This document shows, piece after piece, positions 1 through 14,100 of a stretch of DNA of 45,204 nucleotides (the stretch's first letter is position 1; every line of letters begins with the position of its first letter). Below the pieces are notes generated by a model. That model saw only the letters and a program-made list of their open reading frames with translations. It ran no database searches and was not told where the DNA came from. The position numbers were made by a program, and so were the translations under genes. The stretch comes from Paenibacillus sp. A3 (GTDB lineage: Bacteria > Bacillota > Bacilli > Paenibacillales > NBRC-103111). The stretch covers positions 1-45,204 of the forward strand of contig NZ_JTHN01000124.1 in the NCBI RefSeq assembly GCF_001399685.1, given 5' to 3'.

Positions 1-2120
1 GCCGCAGCCGCTTGCACCAGAATCGCCAGGTACGTCGGCGTCGCATCCGTGATGTCGATATCGTGCTCGCGGAAAAACTTTAGCAGCTTTTCCCCGTCCA
101 TCCGCGTCTCTTCCGGTACGATGTGCAGCGTCAACCCCAGCAGCAGCGCTCCGTAGATCGGCTTCACCGACATGTCGAACACGTACGGCGCCAGCTGCGC
201 CATGTTCCGGTACTCCGGATGGGCCGCATAGATCGGCTCGAACAGACTCAGCGTAAAGTTCACTACGCTTCGCTGCTCGATCATGACCCCTTTCGGCTGG
301 CCCGTCGTCCCCGACGTATAGATCAGGTACGCCAGATTATTCGCCGTGGACACCGGCTCCAGGTTCGCGCCGTCCTCCGCCGGGCCTTCGTACAGCCCCG
401 CTTCGTCCAGGCACAGCACCTCGCCTTGGAACTCCGCCGCTTTGGCCTGCCACCAGCTCTGCGTCAGCAGCAGCTTCGCTCCGCTGTCCTCCAGCACGAA
501 GCGAATCCGGTCTTCCGGATGCTTCGGGTCGATCGGCACATACGCGCCGCCCGCTTTCAGCACCGCCAGCATCCCGACGATCATCTCCAGCGACCGCTCC
601 ACCAGCATCGTCACCGGCTGATCCGCCGTGACGCCACGCGCCCGCAGCACGCGAGCCACACGGTTCGCCCGCTCGTTCAGCTCTCGGTAGGTCAATTGCC
701 CCTCCTCGAACACCACGGCCACACGGTCCGGCGTCCGCTCGACCTGCTCCTCGAAGACTGCATACAGCGTCTTGTTTTGCGGATAACGGTCATCCGCCGT
801 ATCGTTAAACTCCGACTGAAGCTGAGCCGCTTCCTCCGGCGTAATCATCTCCAGCTCTGCCAGCTTCGCCTGCGGGTTGTCCGCAATGGCTCCAAGAAGT
901 CGGACGAAGTGGCCCGCCATCCGTTCGACCGTTTCGCGCTTGTACAGGGCCCCGGCATACCGGAGGCCAAACTCCAGCTCGTCCCCCGCCTCGACGGCAC
1001 TAAGCGTCAAATCGAACTTCACCGCGTCGTGCCCGCTCGGGTAAGGCTTGAACGTCAAGCCTTCGATGCCCAGCTCGCCTTCCTCCATGTTTTCCAGTAC
1101 GAACATGGTGTCAAACAGCGCGCTGCGGCTCATGTCCCGCTTCACATTCAGCTTCTCGACCAGTTCCTCGAACGGATAATCCTGGTGCTCGTACGCCTTG
1201 AGCGCATGCTCCCTGATTTCCTGCAGGTACCCGAGGAACGTCTTTTCGCCGGCCGGATAGCTGCGCAGCGCCAGCGTATTGACGAACATCCCGATCACCG
1301 GCTCCAGGTCGGCATGCGGACGGCCCGCAACCGGCGTGCCCACGACGACGTCTTCCTGCCCGGTATATTTATGCAGCAGCGTCATGTAAGCCGCAAGCAG
1401 CACCATGTACAGCGTGGAGCCGGTTTGCGCCGCAAGCTGCCGGAGCCGTTCGCTTCCGGCTTGGCCAACGGCAAACGTCACGGCGTCTCCCTCGAAGCTG
1501 CGCACCGCCGGTCTCGGATAGTCGGTCGGCATGTCCAGTACCGGGAGTTCCCCGCGGAACACGTCCAGCCAGTACGCTTCCTGTCGGTTCATTCGTTCGC
1601 TCTGGACTTCCGCCTGCTGCCATGCCGCATAATCCTTATACTGAATCCGCAGCGGCGGCAGTTCCGCCCCCTCGTACAACCGGACAAACTCTTCGATCAA
1701 CATATTCATGGACACGCCGTCGGAGATGATATGATGCATGTCGAGCATCAACAGATGACGGTCCGCTCCCAACTCGATCAAACCTACGCGCAGCAGCGGC
1801 GGCTGCTGCAGATTGAACGCCCGCACAAAGCTGCGGACGTGCTTTGCCGCGTCCTCTTCTCGCGCCTCGACATACTCTGCCGCAAACGTCACTTCCGGGT
1901 GCACCCGCTGTACCGGCTCGCCGTTCACTGTTTCAAAGCCGGTCCGCAGCGTTTCATGACGCTGGATCAGCTGCCGGAAAGCTTCCTCCAGCCGATCCCG
2001 GTCCAATAAGCCTTCAACCATCATGACGCCCGGCATATTATAGCTTTGCTCCGCCCCTTCCAGCTGATGCAGAATGAACAGCCGCTTCTGCGCGGAAGAT
2101 AACGCATAGTACTCCTTTTC
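1..2120 (-). other. NRPS module 5: C - partial A (code begins DMKD)
   Basis: Boundaries are approximate. LCL-type C domain starting [15 protein letters not shown], then an A domain cut by the window edge just after the fourth code residue. FDMSVK gives D, M and K; ITDATPT gives D. DxKD resembles glutamate codes (DAKDLGVVDK), but six of ten residues lie outside the window, so the substrate is only a hint. Confidence 0.75.
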
Positions 2121-5100
2121 CTCGATCTTCGGGATAGATACGTACAGGCGTTCTTCCATTCGGGCAATCGCTTGGGCCATCTCTTCAACCGTCACGCAGC
2201 GAAACACGTCACGCAGCGGGAACTCGACATTCATCTCCTTGTGCACCTTGCTAACCAGCGTCGTGGCGCGCAAGGAAGGCCCGCCAAGTTCGAAGAAGTT
2301 GTCCTTCACCCCGACCTTCTCCAGTCCGAGCACTTCCTGCCAAATGCGGACCAGCTTCGCTTCCAGCGGGGTTCGCGGCGCCGTGTATTCGGATCCGCCG
2401 CTCGCGCTTCCTTCCGGTGCGGGCAACGCCTTGCGGTCGATTTTCCCGTTCGGCGTCAGGGGCAGCCGTTCCATTTGCACGAAGTACGACGGAATCATAT
2501 AACCGGGCAGCGCTTGGGCAAGCGCGCTTCGAAGTTCATTTGCTTGCAGCCCGCCGTGCGCCGTGAAGTACGCGCACAACGCCTTTTGGCCGTTTCCGTC
2601 CTCCCGGACGATGACCACCGCTTCCCGTACGGCTGCGACTTTCAACAGCTGCGATTCCACTTCGCCGATCTCGATCCGGTACCCCCGGATTTTCGCCTGG
2701 TGGTCGATCCGGCCGATGAAGTCCACGTTACCGTCCGCCATCCAGCGCGCCAGATCGCCTGTACGATACAACCGCTCCCCGGGGACGAACGGGCTGTCCG
2801 CAAACTTCTCTTCCGTCAGCTCGGGGCGGTTCAAGTACCCCCGCGCCACGCCGATGCCGCCGATGCACAGCTCGCCCAGCACGCCTACCGGCACCGGCTT
2901 CAACTGCGCATCCAGGATGTAGAACCGGGCGTTCAGCCAAGCTTTGCCGATCGGCACGTTCCCCGTCGCCGGCAGCTTGGCGAGCGGCTCATCGTAGAAG
3001 CTCGAATCGATGGCGGCTTCGGTCACGCCGTACGAGTTGATGATTCTAAACTGCGAGCCGTAACGCTCCTGCAGCACCCGGTAATCAGCCACACTGCAGC
3101 TGTCGGAGCTTGTGATCAGCAGCTGCAGCGAGTTCATATCCAGACCTTGCTCCCCCACATATTCCATAAACGGCACGATCAGCGATGGCGTCGATTCGAA
3201 GATCGTGATCTGACAATCGCGAATCCAGCCGTACAAACGGGCCGGATCGATTCGGTCGTCCTTCGGGCAAATAACCATCGTTCCGCCGTTGTACAGCGTG
3301 CGGGCGATATCCCCGACGAACACGTCGAAGGAGAAGCTCGCCAGCTGCAGCAGCCGGACCGGAAACTGGTCCAGCCGGAACTCCCGGCGGTAAGCCGCTG
3401 CCGTATTGACCAAGCTGCGGTGCTCGATCATGACGCCCTTCGGCCGTCCTGTCGTCCCCGACGTGTAGATCACGTATGCCAGATCTTGCGGCTCGCTCGT
3501 AGCAGGCACGTTGACATCATTTGGCCTATTAACCGCATCGCCGCCGTACGACTGCTCGTCGTCTAGGCACAGCACGCTTTGCAGTGCCGACTCATCTTCC
3601 AGCCACGCTTGCGAGTGATCTTTCAGATGGGTTTGCGTCAGCAGCACCGACGCCCCGCTGTCCTCCAGCATAAACCCGATGCGGTCGGACGGATAATCCG
3701 GGTCAAGCGGTACGTACGCACCTCCCGCCTTCCAGACCCCCACCACGCCGACCAGCAGGTCCACCGAACGGTCGACCAGGATGCCGACGATCGATTCCCG
3801 GCCGATGCCGCCCGAACGCAGTGTACCAGCCAACCGGTTTGCCCGTTCGTTCAGCTCCCGATACGTCAACTGCTTGTCCTCGTATCGTACGGCCACGGCT
3901 TCCGGGGTCCGCGCCGCCTGTTCCTCGAACAGCCGGTGGAACGTCTTCTCCGGCGCAAGCTCCGGTATCTCCGGATTGAACGCATGCTGAAGCTGCTCCT
4001 TCTCTTCCGCAGTCAGCATGTTCAGCTCCGCAATTTTCGCTTCCGGGTTGCTGACGATCGCTTCGACCAACTGTCCGAAATGCTTCGCCAGCCGTTCTAC
4101 CGTCTCTTTCTTATACAAAGCGGTTGCGTATTCAAGGCTGCACGCCAGACCGCCGCCGTCTTCCGTCACGTCCAAGCTCAGATCAAATTTTGCGATCGCA
4201 TAATCGCTCGGATACGGGGTCAGCTCAAGACCTTCGAGCTGAACTTCCTTGCGATCCGTATTTTGCAGCGTAAACATCGTGTCAAAGAGCGGATTGCGGC
4301 TTAAATCACGGACAACCTGCACTTTCTCCACGAGTTCTTCAAACGGGTAATCCTGGTGCTCGTAAGCGCCCAGCGTCATTTCCTTAACTTCTTTCAGGTA
4401 CGCCAGGAACGTCTTCTCGCCAGCCGGATAATTGCGGATTGCCAGCGTATTGACGAACATCCCGATCAGCGGCTGCACATCGCCATGGGTTCGTCCCGCA
4501 ATTGGCGTGCCTACAATGACGTCTCCCTGACCCGTATATTTATGCAGCAGCACCGTATAGGCAGCAAGCAGCACCATATACAGCGTCGAGCCGCTTTCGG
4601 CCGCGAGCCGCTTCAAGGCCTTGCACTTCTGCGCATCCATGAAAAATTGAAGCGTATGCCCCTCGTAGCTCTGCACGGCCGGACGCGCATAGTCCGTCGG
4701 CATTTCCAGCACCGGCAGCTCCCCTTGGAACACATTCAGCCAGTATGCTTCCTGCCGTTTCAACCGCTCCTTTTGCGCTTCGGACTGCTGCCATACCGCA
4801 TAGTCCTTGTACTGAATCCGCAGCGGCTCCAGCTTCTCTCCGCTGTATAAGCGAACAAACTCTTCGACCAGGACCTCCATCGAGACGCCGTCGGAAATAA
4901 TATGGTGCATGTCGAACATTAGAATATGGCGCTCTTCCGCCAGCTTAACCAAACCCACCCGCAGCAGCGGCGGCTTCGCCAGATCGAACGCGCGGACAAA
5001 TTCGCGGACGACTTTCGCCGCTTCTTCCTTGCCCGCTTGCACATACTCTATGGCAAACGCGACCCCCGGGTGTACCTGCTGCACCGGCTCGCCGTTCACC

Positions 5101-8100
5101 GTCTCAAAGCCGGTGCGCAGCGTTTCATGACGCCGGATCAGCCGCCGGAACGCTTCCTCCAGCCGCTCCAGGTCCAGCAAACCTACGACGGTCAGGACGT
5201 TCGGCATGTTGTAGGCGACTTCCCCGCCCTCAAGCTGGCTTAAAATATACAGCCGCTTTTGGGCCGACGAAACCGGATAGCAGGCCCGCTCCCCGGCAAC
5301 CGGGATGGCGGCGTAAGCCGCTTGCTCCCGGCCCGCAATCAGCGCCGCCATCTGCTCGATCGTCGGCGATTGGAACGCTTCCCGCAAGGAGATCGCCCCG
5401 CTCATCTCCTTTTGAATCCGGGATACCAGCAAGGTTGCCCGTAACGAATGCCCTCCGATCTCGAAGAAGTCGTCCCGCACCCCGACTTGCGGGAGCCCCA
5501 GCACGTCCTGCCAGATTTGCGCGAGCTGCGCTTCCACGGGCGTTCGCGGAGCCACGTGCTGCGTGCCCGCGAGCAAGCCCGCCTCCGGCGCAGGCAGCGC
5601 TTTGCGGTCGATTTTGCCGTTCGGCGTCAGCGGCATCCGTTCCAGCTGCACGAAGCAGGAAGGGATCATATACTCCGGCAGCTCTTGCGCCAAGGCGGCA
5701 CGCAATTCGCCCGCCGTCAATATTTTGTCGGCCACGAAGTACGCGCCCATCCGCTTATGTCCGCCCTCGTCTTCCAGTGCGAGGACGACCGCTTCTTGGA
5801 CCGCCTCCGCTTTCAGAAGCTGCGTCTCCACCTCGCCGAGCTCGATTCGATAGCCGCGAATCTTCACCTGGGCGTCGATCCGGCTGATATATTCGAGATT
5901 TCCATCCTCCAGCCATTTCACCAGATCCCCGGTCCGGTACAGCCTGCCGCCCGGCGAGAACGGGGAAGGAATGAACTTCTCGTCCGTCAGCTCCGGACGA
6001 TTCAGATAGCCTCTGGCCAAGCCGTCCCCCGCGATGTGCAATTCTCCCGGTATCCCTGCCGGCAGCAGGCGTTGATCGCGATCCAACACATAAACCGAAG
6101 TATGGCTGACAGGCTTGCCGATAGGCACGGTTCCCGCCTTCTCGTCCAAATGGTCGATTCGGTAGTACGTGGCATATACGGTACTTTCCGTCGGTCCGTA
6201 GACATGGATTAAACGGCCGGGCCCCAGACGCGCAAACGCTCTCCGCACATGGCCTGCCGATACCTTCTCGCCGCCGAACAGCACCGCTTCCAGCGTTGCC
6301 AAGCAATCGACGTCGATGTCCACCAGCGTGTTGAAAAGCGCCGTCGTCATGAAGCATTTCGTGATCTGCTGCGTACGCAGCACGCGCGACAGCTCGCGTG
6401 CATCCATCACCTCATCGCGGGCGATCAGCACTAGAGCGGCTCCGTTCAGCAGCGCCCCGTAAATGTCGAACGTCGAACCGTCGAACGAGAAGCTGGATAG
6501 CTGCAGCACCCGGTCCTTTGGCGTAAACCGGATATAGTTCGTCTCCTTGACCACGCGGCTGATGTTAAAGTGCATCGTCAGATTGCCTTTCGGCTTGCCC
6601 GTAGAACCGGAAGTATACATAATGCACGCAAGCGTCTCGGAGCCGTGAAGCGGCGGGAGGTTGTCTTTTCCTGCTTGATAATGCCGCAAGTCCGTTAAAT
6701 CCAGGACAAGCCCGGCGAAGTTTACCTTTCTCTGCACTTGCGGATGAGTTAACAGCAGCTTCGCGCCCGAATCCTCCAGCATGTAGCGGATGCGCTCCTC
6801 CGGATATTCCGGATCGATCGGCACATAAGCTCCTCCGGCTTTTAAGATGCCGAAAATTCCGACGATCATCTCCAAGGAACGCTCGACCATGAGCCCTACG
6901 GGCTGATCCGGCCCTACGCCTTCGGTCCGCAGCGTGCGCGCCAGTCCGTTTGCCCGTTCGTTCAGCTCGCCATACGTCAGTTGCCTGTCCCCGAAAACTA
7001 CCGCCACGGCATCCGGCGTACGTTCCGCCTGCTCCTCGAACAATTGCTGGAGCGTCTTGTTCTTCGGATAATCGGTCGTCGCAGTCTCTCCAATGCTGCG
7101 CATCAACGCCTTTTCTTCCGGCGTCACCAGCTCAAGCTCGCTTAATTTGATATGCGGGTCGTTCGCAATTTGATTCAGCATATGAACCAGATGCCTTTGA
7201 ATCCGTTCGATGCTTGCCAGCTCATAAACGGAAGCATTGTAACGGAAAACAATCTTGAAAGCTTCGCCGGGCAGGACAATCAGGTTAAAATCATAGCTCG
7301 TTTGTTCGAACATCTCGGCGTCCGTAATCTCGAAGTCTGCCGGCCTGCCGCTTCCCAATTGCTGCATCTGTTGTTCAACGGGATAGTTTTCGAACACCAT
7401 AATATGCGTGATCAAAGGCTGTTTTTGTCCGGCTTGCGCCTGAATCTCGTAGAGCGGGTACGTATCATACGCATGCGACGCCAAATACTGCTCCTGCAGC
7501 TTTTTGACCGCTTCCGCAAAAGTCGCATGTTCCTCCGTCCGGACACGTACCGGGATCGTATTGATAAATAACCCGATCATGCTTTCGATGCCCGGTATTT
7601 CCGTCGGTCTTCCCGATACGACGCTTCCGAAAACAACGTCCCTCTGGCCATTGTATTTCTGAAGCATCAGTCCCCATACCGCTTGCATCAGCGTGCTGAC
7701 CGTCACTTGATGCTGCTTCGCAGCTTCTTCGATACGTCGGGTCAGTTCGATGCCCAGGTCACATTCGAACTGCTCCGAAACATACCCTTTCTCCTTACCC
7801 GTGAGGCTGGCAAACGGCAGCGTTGTGTGCTGCTCATAGTCTTCCAAATACCCGAGCCAATACCGGGAGGCTTCTTCGTCATTTTGCCGGTCGAGCCATT
7901 CGATATACCGGCTGTACGGCAGCGTCGGAGCAAGTGAGGGCTGCCCCCGTTCCCGGATGGCGAAATAATGCTCGAACACTTCCTGCGTAATGAGAGGGAT
8001 GCACCAGCCGTCCATAATAATATGGTGAAAGCTCCACAGCATCCGGTAAGCTTCTTCGCCCGTACGCAGGATCGACACGCGCAGCAGCTCGTCCTGCGTT

Positions 8101-11100
8101 AAGTCGAAGCCTCTGGCTTTATCCTCTGCGGCGTACGACTCGATATACGCTTTCCGCTCCGCCTCGTCCATCCCGCGCAAATCCTCATAAGCAAAGCCGC
8201 TCTTTTTGTTACGGTAGACGATCTGCAACGGCAGGTCCTTCCAACCGTTGTAAAAGTTCGTCCGCAAAACGTCATGCCGCTGTACCAGAGCGTCCAAGCT
8301 TTTGGCGAAGGCTTCCACATCAAAGGTTCCCCGCAGGTCGAACGCCGCTTGTTCAAAATACGCTCCCGAATCTGGCTCCAGAAGGCTGTGGAACAGCATG
8401 CCCTTCTGCATTGGCGTCAGCTTGTACACGTTCTCGATGTCGCCAAGGTGTCCCGTCTGTTCGACTAAAGCATCCAGTTCCTCAATGGCCAGTCCCTTCA
8501 GCAGAACGTCGCTGGGCGTCAATTCCGTCCGCTCTTTCGCGACGCAATGCCGAATGATCTCTTGAAGACTTGCCCGCAGCAGGCCGGAGAACCGTTCCAT
8601 CGTCTCTCTGCGGTACTGCTTGCCGCTATAGCCGATCGTCAGCGTCAAGGCACCTCCGGCAATCATACCGTTGATATCGAGCGCGCAATGCCGTTCCGCG
8701 TTTCCGCTCATCGCCGTACCGGTCGAATAAGGCGAAGCCTGCAGCCCGTTCGTTGACAGGTCTTGGTCGAACTGGCCCAAATAGTTAAAGCTGATGTCCG
8801 GCTTTACCTCCAGTGAGCTGTCCTCTTCCGGCACAGTCAAGTAGCTCAGGATGCCAAAGCCGATTCCTTTATGCGGAATTTGGCGCAGCTCTTCCTTGAC
8901 CCGTTTGATCCGGCGCGATACGTCCCGGTCCGCTCCCATGTCCAGGACCACCGGATACTGGCTTGTAAACCATCCCACAGTGCGGGTAATGTCGATGTCC
9001 GGAATGATCGGCTCCCGGCCGTGCCCTTCCAGTTTGACAAGCACCTGCCCGATGCCGGACCACTCGTGAACCGCCATTCCCAACGCAGCCAGCAGCAGAT
9101 CGTTCGTCTCCGTGTTGTACGCCCGGTGCGCTTGTTTGAGCAATTGCTCCGTTTCCTTCTCCGTCCACCGGATCGTAATCGTTTCGCTGTCTCGCACCAA
9201 TGCCCGCTCCTGCACGTCATCCTTCGGCAGCGGCTCTGCCTTTGTCTGCCGGAGCTGCCGCCAGTACGCCCGCTCGCTTTCCATCGCCGGACTGTTCGCA
9301 TACAGCGACAGCCGCTCTGCCCAGAGCTTGAAGGAGTCCGTTTTTTGCGGTAGCCGGATGGCTTGTCCGTGGGCCGATTGCCCGCTCGCCGCTTGTTCAT
9401 AACCGGCGGCCAGATCTTCGAACAAAATCCGCCACGATACCCCGTCGACCGCCAGATGATGAATAGCAATCAGCAGATGATCCCCATCGGCGCAGCGGAA
9501 CAAACCGAGCTTCATCAGCGGTCCTTCGCTCAGGCTGATGCCGCTTTGAATTTCCGACGCTTTGGCTTCAACGGCGGCAGCGCAATCCGCCTCTCCTGTG
9601 AAATCGAAGACCTCCAAGCTGTAAAGCTCGCCTTCGTCCGCCCGGCGGTTCCATGCTTCGATACCATGTTCCGTCTGACGGAACACCAAGCGCAGCGCGT
9701 CATGATGCTCCGCCATCGCACGGACCGCCAAACGAAGCGCCGCTTCGTCGAAGCCCTCCTCCCGGTGCAGCATCACCGCTTGGTTGAAATGATGGAGATC
9801 CGCCGTCTGCCTCTTAAAGAACCAATGCTGGATCGGCGTCAGCTTCGTCGCTCCGCTCACTTCCCTTTGCTCCGCGATTCGGGAAGCCGCTTGAAGATGC
9901 GGGCTGAGCTCCGCCACAGTCGGATATTTGAACAAATTTTTCATTTCCAGCTTATAGCCTGCTTGGAGCAGCCTTGAACTAACCTGGATCGCTTTGATCG
10001 AGTCGCCGCCAAGCTCGAAGAAGTTATCGCGAATGCCGATCGTCCGAACTCCCAGCACCCCTTGCCAAACGGAGGCCAGCGCCTGCTCTGCGGGCGTCCT
10101 CGGCGCGACATATTCCGCCCCCGTCCGCACGCTTCCTTCCGGAGCCGGCAGCGCCTTGCGGTCCACCTTGCCGTTCGGTGTCAGCGGCATCCGCTCCAGC
10201 TGTACGAAATAGGACGGGATCATGTAGCCCGGCAGCTCCGCCGTCAACGCAGCCCGCAATTCGCCTACGGTTAACGTTCTGCCGGCCACAAAATACGCGC
10301 ACAGGTCCTTCTGTTCGCCTTCGCCTTCGCGCGCGAGCACGATCGCCTCCTGCACGGAATCCGCATGCAAGAGCTTTGCTTCCACCTCGGCAAGCTCGAT
10401 CCGGTAACCGCGGATTTTGACCTGATGGTCGATCCGCCCCAAATATTCAATGCTGCCGTCGGGCAGCCATCGGGCCAAATCCCCGGTACGATACATCCGT
10501 TCTCCCGCCGCAAACGGGTTGTTCGTAAACTTCTCCCCGGTCAAATCGGCACGGTTTAAGTAGCCCCGCGCCAATCCGACGCCCGCGATGCACAGCTCTC
10601 CCGGCACGCCGACAGGCAGCAAGTGATGATGAGCATCCACAATGTAGATACGGTGATTGAAGATCGGGCGGCCGATCGAAACGGACCTGTCGTCCATCGT
10701 CCCGGCGGAATCTGCCCAGATCGTCGTACAGATGGAATCTTCTGTCGGACCGTACGCATTAAAGTACTCGACCTTGTCCCTCCACTTTCGGACCAGCTCG
10801 GCGGAGGAAGCGGACCCGGCTGTGATCAGCCTCTTCAGCGCCGGCAGGCTGTCCGGCTCCAGGTAAGTGGCGTAAGCCGGAGGCAGCGTCGCCGTTGTAA
10901 TCCCGTTGTCGTTCATGAAGCCGACAAATAGCGGATAATCCAAAATCGCCGCCGCCGAAGGAATGCATAAGGTGGCCCCGGTGAACAACGCCATCAAGGT
11001 TTCCCAGCAAGAGGCATCGAACGACAAGCTGGCAAATTGGACGACCTTGTCCTGCTCGTTAACGCGCAAGGTTTGCTCGAAGAACGGCTTCAAATTACAT

Positions 11101-14100
11101 AATCCTCGATGCTCCACCAGCACACCCTTAGGTTTCCCCGTCGTCCCCGACGTATAGATGACATACGCCAGATCGTGCGGGCCGGCGATCGGCTCCACAT
11201 TCGAGCTGTCTTCATCGTAGATCTCTTCGTCATCCAGCAGCGCAAGCTTACCGGCAAAGGAAACGCGCTCCCGCAAACGTTGTTGCGTCAGCAGCAGCTT
11301 CGCGCCCGAATCCTCCAGCATATACCGGATTCGTTCTTCCGGGTATTCGGGATCGATCGGCACGTAGGCTCCCCCGGCCTTTAATATGCCGAAAAGCCCT
11401 ACGATCGTCTCTATGGAACGTTCGGTCATAAGGCCCACCAGCTGCCCGGCCTGCACCCCTTCGGCTCTTAAGCTTCGCGCCAGACGGTTCGCCCGCTGGT
11501 TCAGCTCGCGATAGGTGAGACGGCTTTCCTCAAATACGACGGCAATCCGCTCCGGAGTGCGCTCCGCCTGCTCCTCGAACAACCGATGGACGGTCTTCTC
11601 CTGAGGATAGTCCGCTTTCGTATCGCCCCAAGCCTCCAGAATCCGGCTTTTCTCTTCCGCCGTAATGATTTCGATGGAAGACAGCTTCGTCTGCGGAGCT
11701 CCGATTACGGCATCGATCACCTGCAGCAGATGCTTTGTCATCCGCTCTACCGTTTCCGGCTTGTACAGCATACGGGCGTATTCGAAGAAGCATACGAGCT
11801 CTTCCCCGTCTTCCGCCACATTCAGGGTCAGGTCAAACTTGGCTACGTGGGAACGATGCGGATACGCTTTAAACTGCAAGCCTTCGATCTCTTGTTTCCC
11901 TTGCTCCGTATTTTGCAAAACGAGCATCGTATCGAACAAGGCGTTACGACTCAAATCCCGCTTCATGTCCAGCTTCTCGACCAGCGCTTCAAACGGGTAG
12001 TCCTGGTTTTCGTACGCTTTTAACGAGGCTTCCTTGACTTCCCGCACATAGTCCCCAAATGTCTTCTCTCCCGCCGGGTACGTCCGGATGGCCAGCGTGT
12101 TGACAAACATGCCGACCATGCTTTCCAGTTCCGCATGCGGTCGGCCTGCAATCGGGCTGCCGACAATGATATCTTCTTGTCCGCTGTATTTGGTAAGCAG
12201 CGTCGTATAAACGGCCAATAAAACCATATACATCGTAGCCCCGGTCTGCGCCGCAATCGTTCTCAGGCCCTCGCTGCGCCGCTTGCCGATGACAAATTCG
12301 AATGTGTCTCCGGCGAAGCTTTTTACAGCCGGTCGCCTGTAATCCGTGGGCAGATCGAGAACCGGAATCTCCCCGTTAAACACATCTAACCAATAGGTTT
12401 CCTGCTTGCTCATCGTTTCGCTGGACAGCTCCGCCTGCTGCCATGCGGCATAGTCCTTGTATTGAATTCGCAACGGCGGCAGTTCTTCCCCTCCGTACAA
12501 CCGGACAAGCTCCTCCGTCAGAATGCCTATGGACACACCGTCGGAGATGATATGATGCATATCGAACAGCAGCAGATGGCGCTCCTGCTCCAACTGGACC
12601 AGCTCCACGCGCAGCAGCGGTGCCTGACCAAGATCAAACGCGCGAACAAACCCGCGAAGACGTTCTTCCGCTTCTTCTTGGCCCGCTTGGGCATAACCCA
12701 CCGCAAATTCCACGCTGGAATGCACCCGCTGCACCGGTTCGCCGTCCACGACTTCAAAAGAAGTGCGCAGCGCTTCATGGCGCAGGATCAGTTGCCGGAA
12801 CGCATCTTCGAACCGCTCCCGGTCCAGTGCGCCTTCAACCGTCATCACGCCCGGCATATTGTAGACGATGTCTCCGCCTTCGAGCTGCCTCAAGACGTAC
12901 AGTCGTTTCTGGGCCGATGAAACGGGATAATACGCGCTCTCCCCGACGGCCGGAATGGAAGCGTAAGCGAGCCGCTCTCTGCTTGCGAGCAATTGCGCCA
13001 TTTGTTCGATGGTCGGCGCTTGAAACACATCCCGCAAGGAAAGGCTGCCGTTCATTTCTTTATGAATCCGTGCCGTCAAAAGCGTCGCCCGTAAAGAGTG
13101 CCCTCCAATATCAAAGAAATGATCCTTCACCCCGATGCGCTGCAGTCCCAACAGTTCTTGCCAGATTTGTGCGAGCTGCGCTTCCGTCGAAGTGCGCGGG
13201 GCAACGTATTCCGTTCCCCTTTGCAGCGTTCCCTCCGGTGCAGGCAGCGCCCGGCGGTCCAGCTTTCCGTTCGGCGTCAACGGCATCCGTTCCAGCTGGA
13301 CAAAATAGGACGGAATCATGTAGCCCGGCAGCTCTTGAGACAATGCCCCTCTGAGCTCGCTCACGGTCAGCTCGCAATCCGCTACAAAGTACGCGCACAA
13401 GTACTTCTGGCCGGCTTCGTCTTCCCGTGCGATTACAACGACCTCCTGTACGGAGTCCGTCTTTAACAACTGGGCCTCGACCTCGCCGAGCTCAATCCGG
13501 TAACCGCGGATTTTAACCTGATGGTCAATCCGCCCCAAATATTCGATGCTGCCGTCCGGGAGCCAGCGGACCAAATCTCCGGTTCGATACATCCGCTCTC
13601 CGGGCTCGAACGGATTGTCCACGAACTTCTCTGCGGTCAAATCGGCACGGTTTAAATAGCCCCGCGCCAGCCCGTCTCCGGCGACATACAGCTCTCCCGG
13701 AATGCCGATAGCTTGGGGACGTCGCCACTCATCGAGAACGTAGGCGCGCAAGGTTGGTATAGGTTGGCCAATATTGCTTTTGCCTTGCGCGATCTCCACT
13801 TCGGTAATTTCTTTATAGGTTACATGCACGGTCGTTTCGGTAATTCCATACATATTGATCAGCCGGGTATCCGGGTATTTCGTCTTCCAGTCTTTCAATA
13901 AAGACGGGCTCAGCGCCTCTCCGCCAAAAATCACCTTCCGCAGCTTCAATTCGTTCCCCGGACTCAATAACTCCTCTTGAAGGAGCTGGTAAAAATAAGT
14001 TGGCGTTTGATTCAAAACCGTGACCTTCCGGGCTTTCAGCAGTTGCAGGAATTGCGCGGGACTTTTTGCCGTCAGTTGAGGCACGACGATCAAGGTCCCG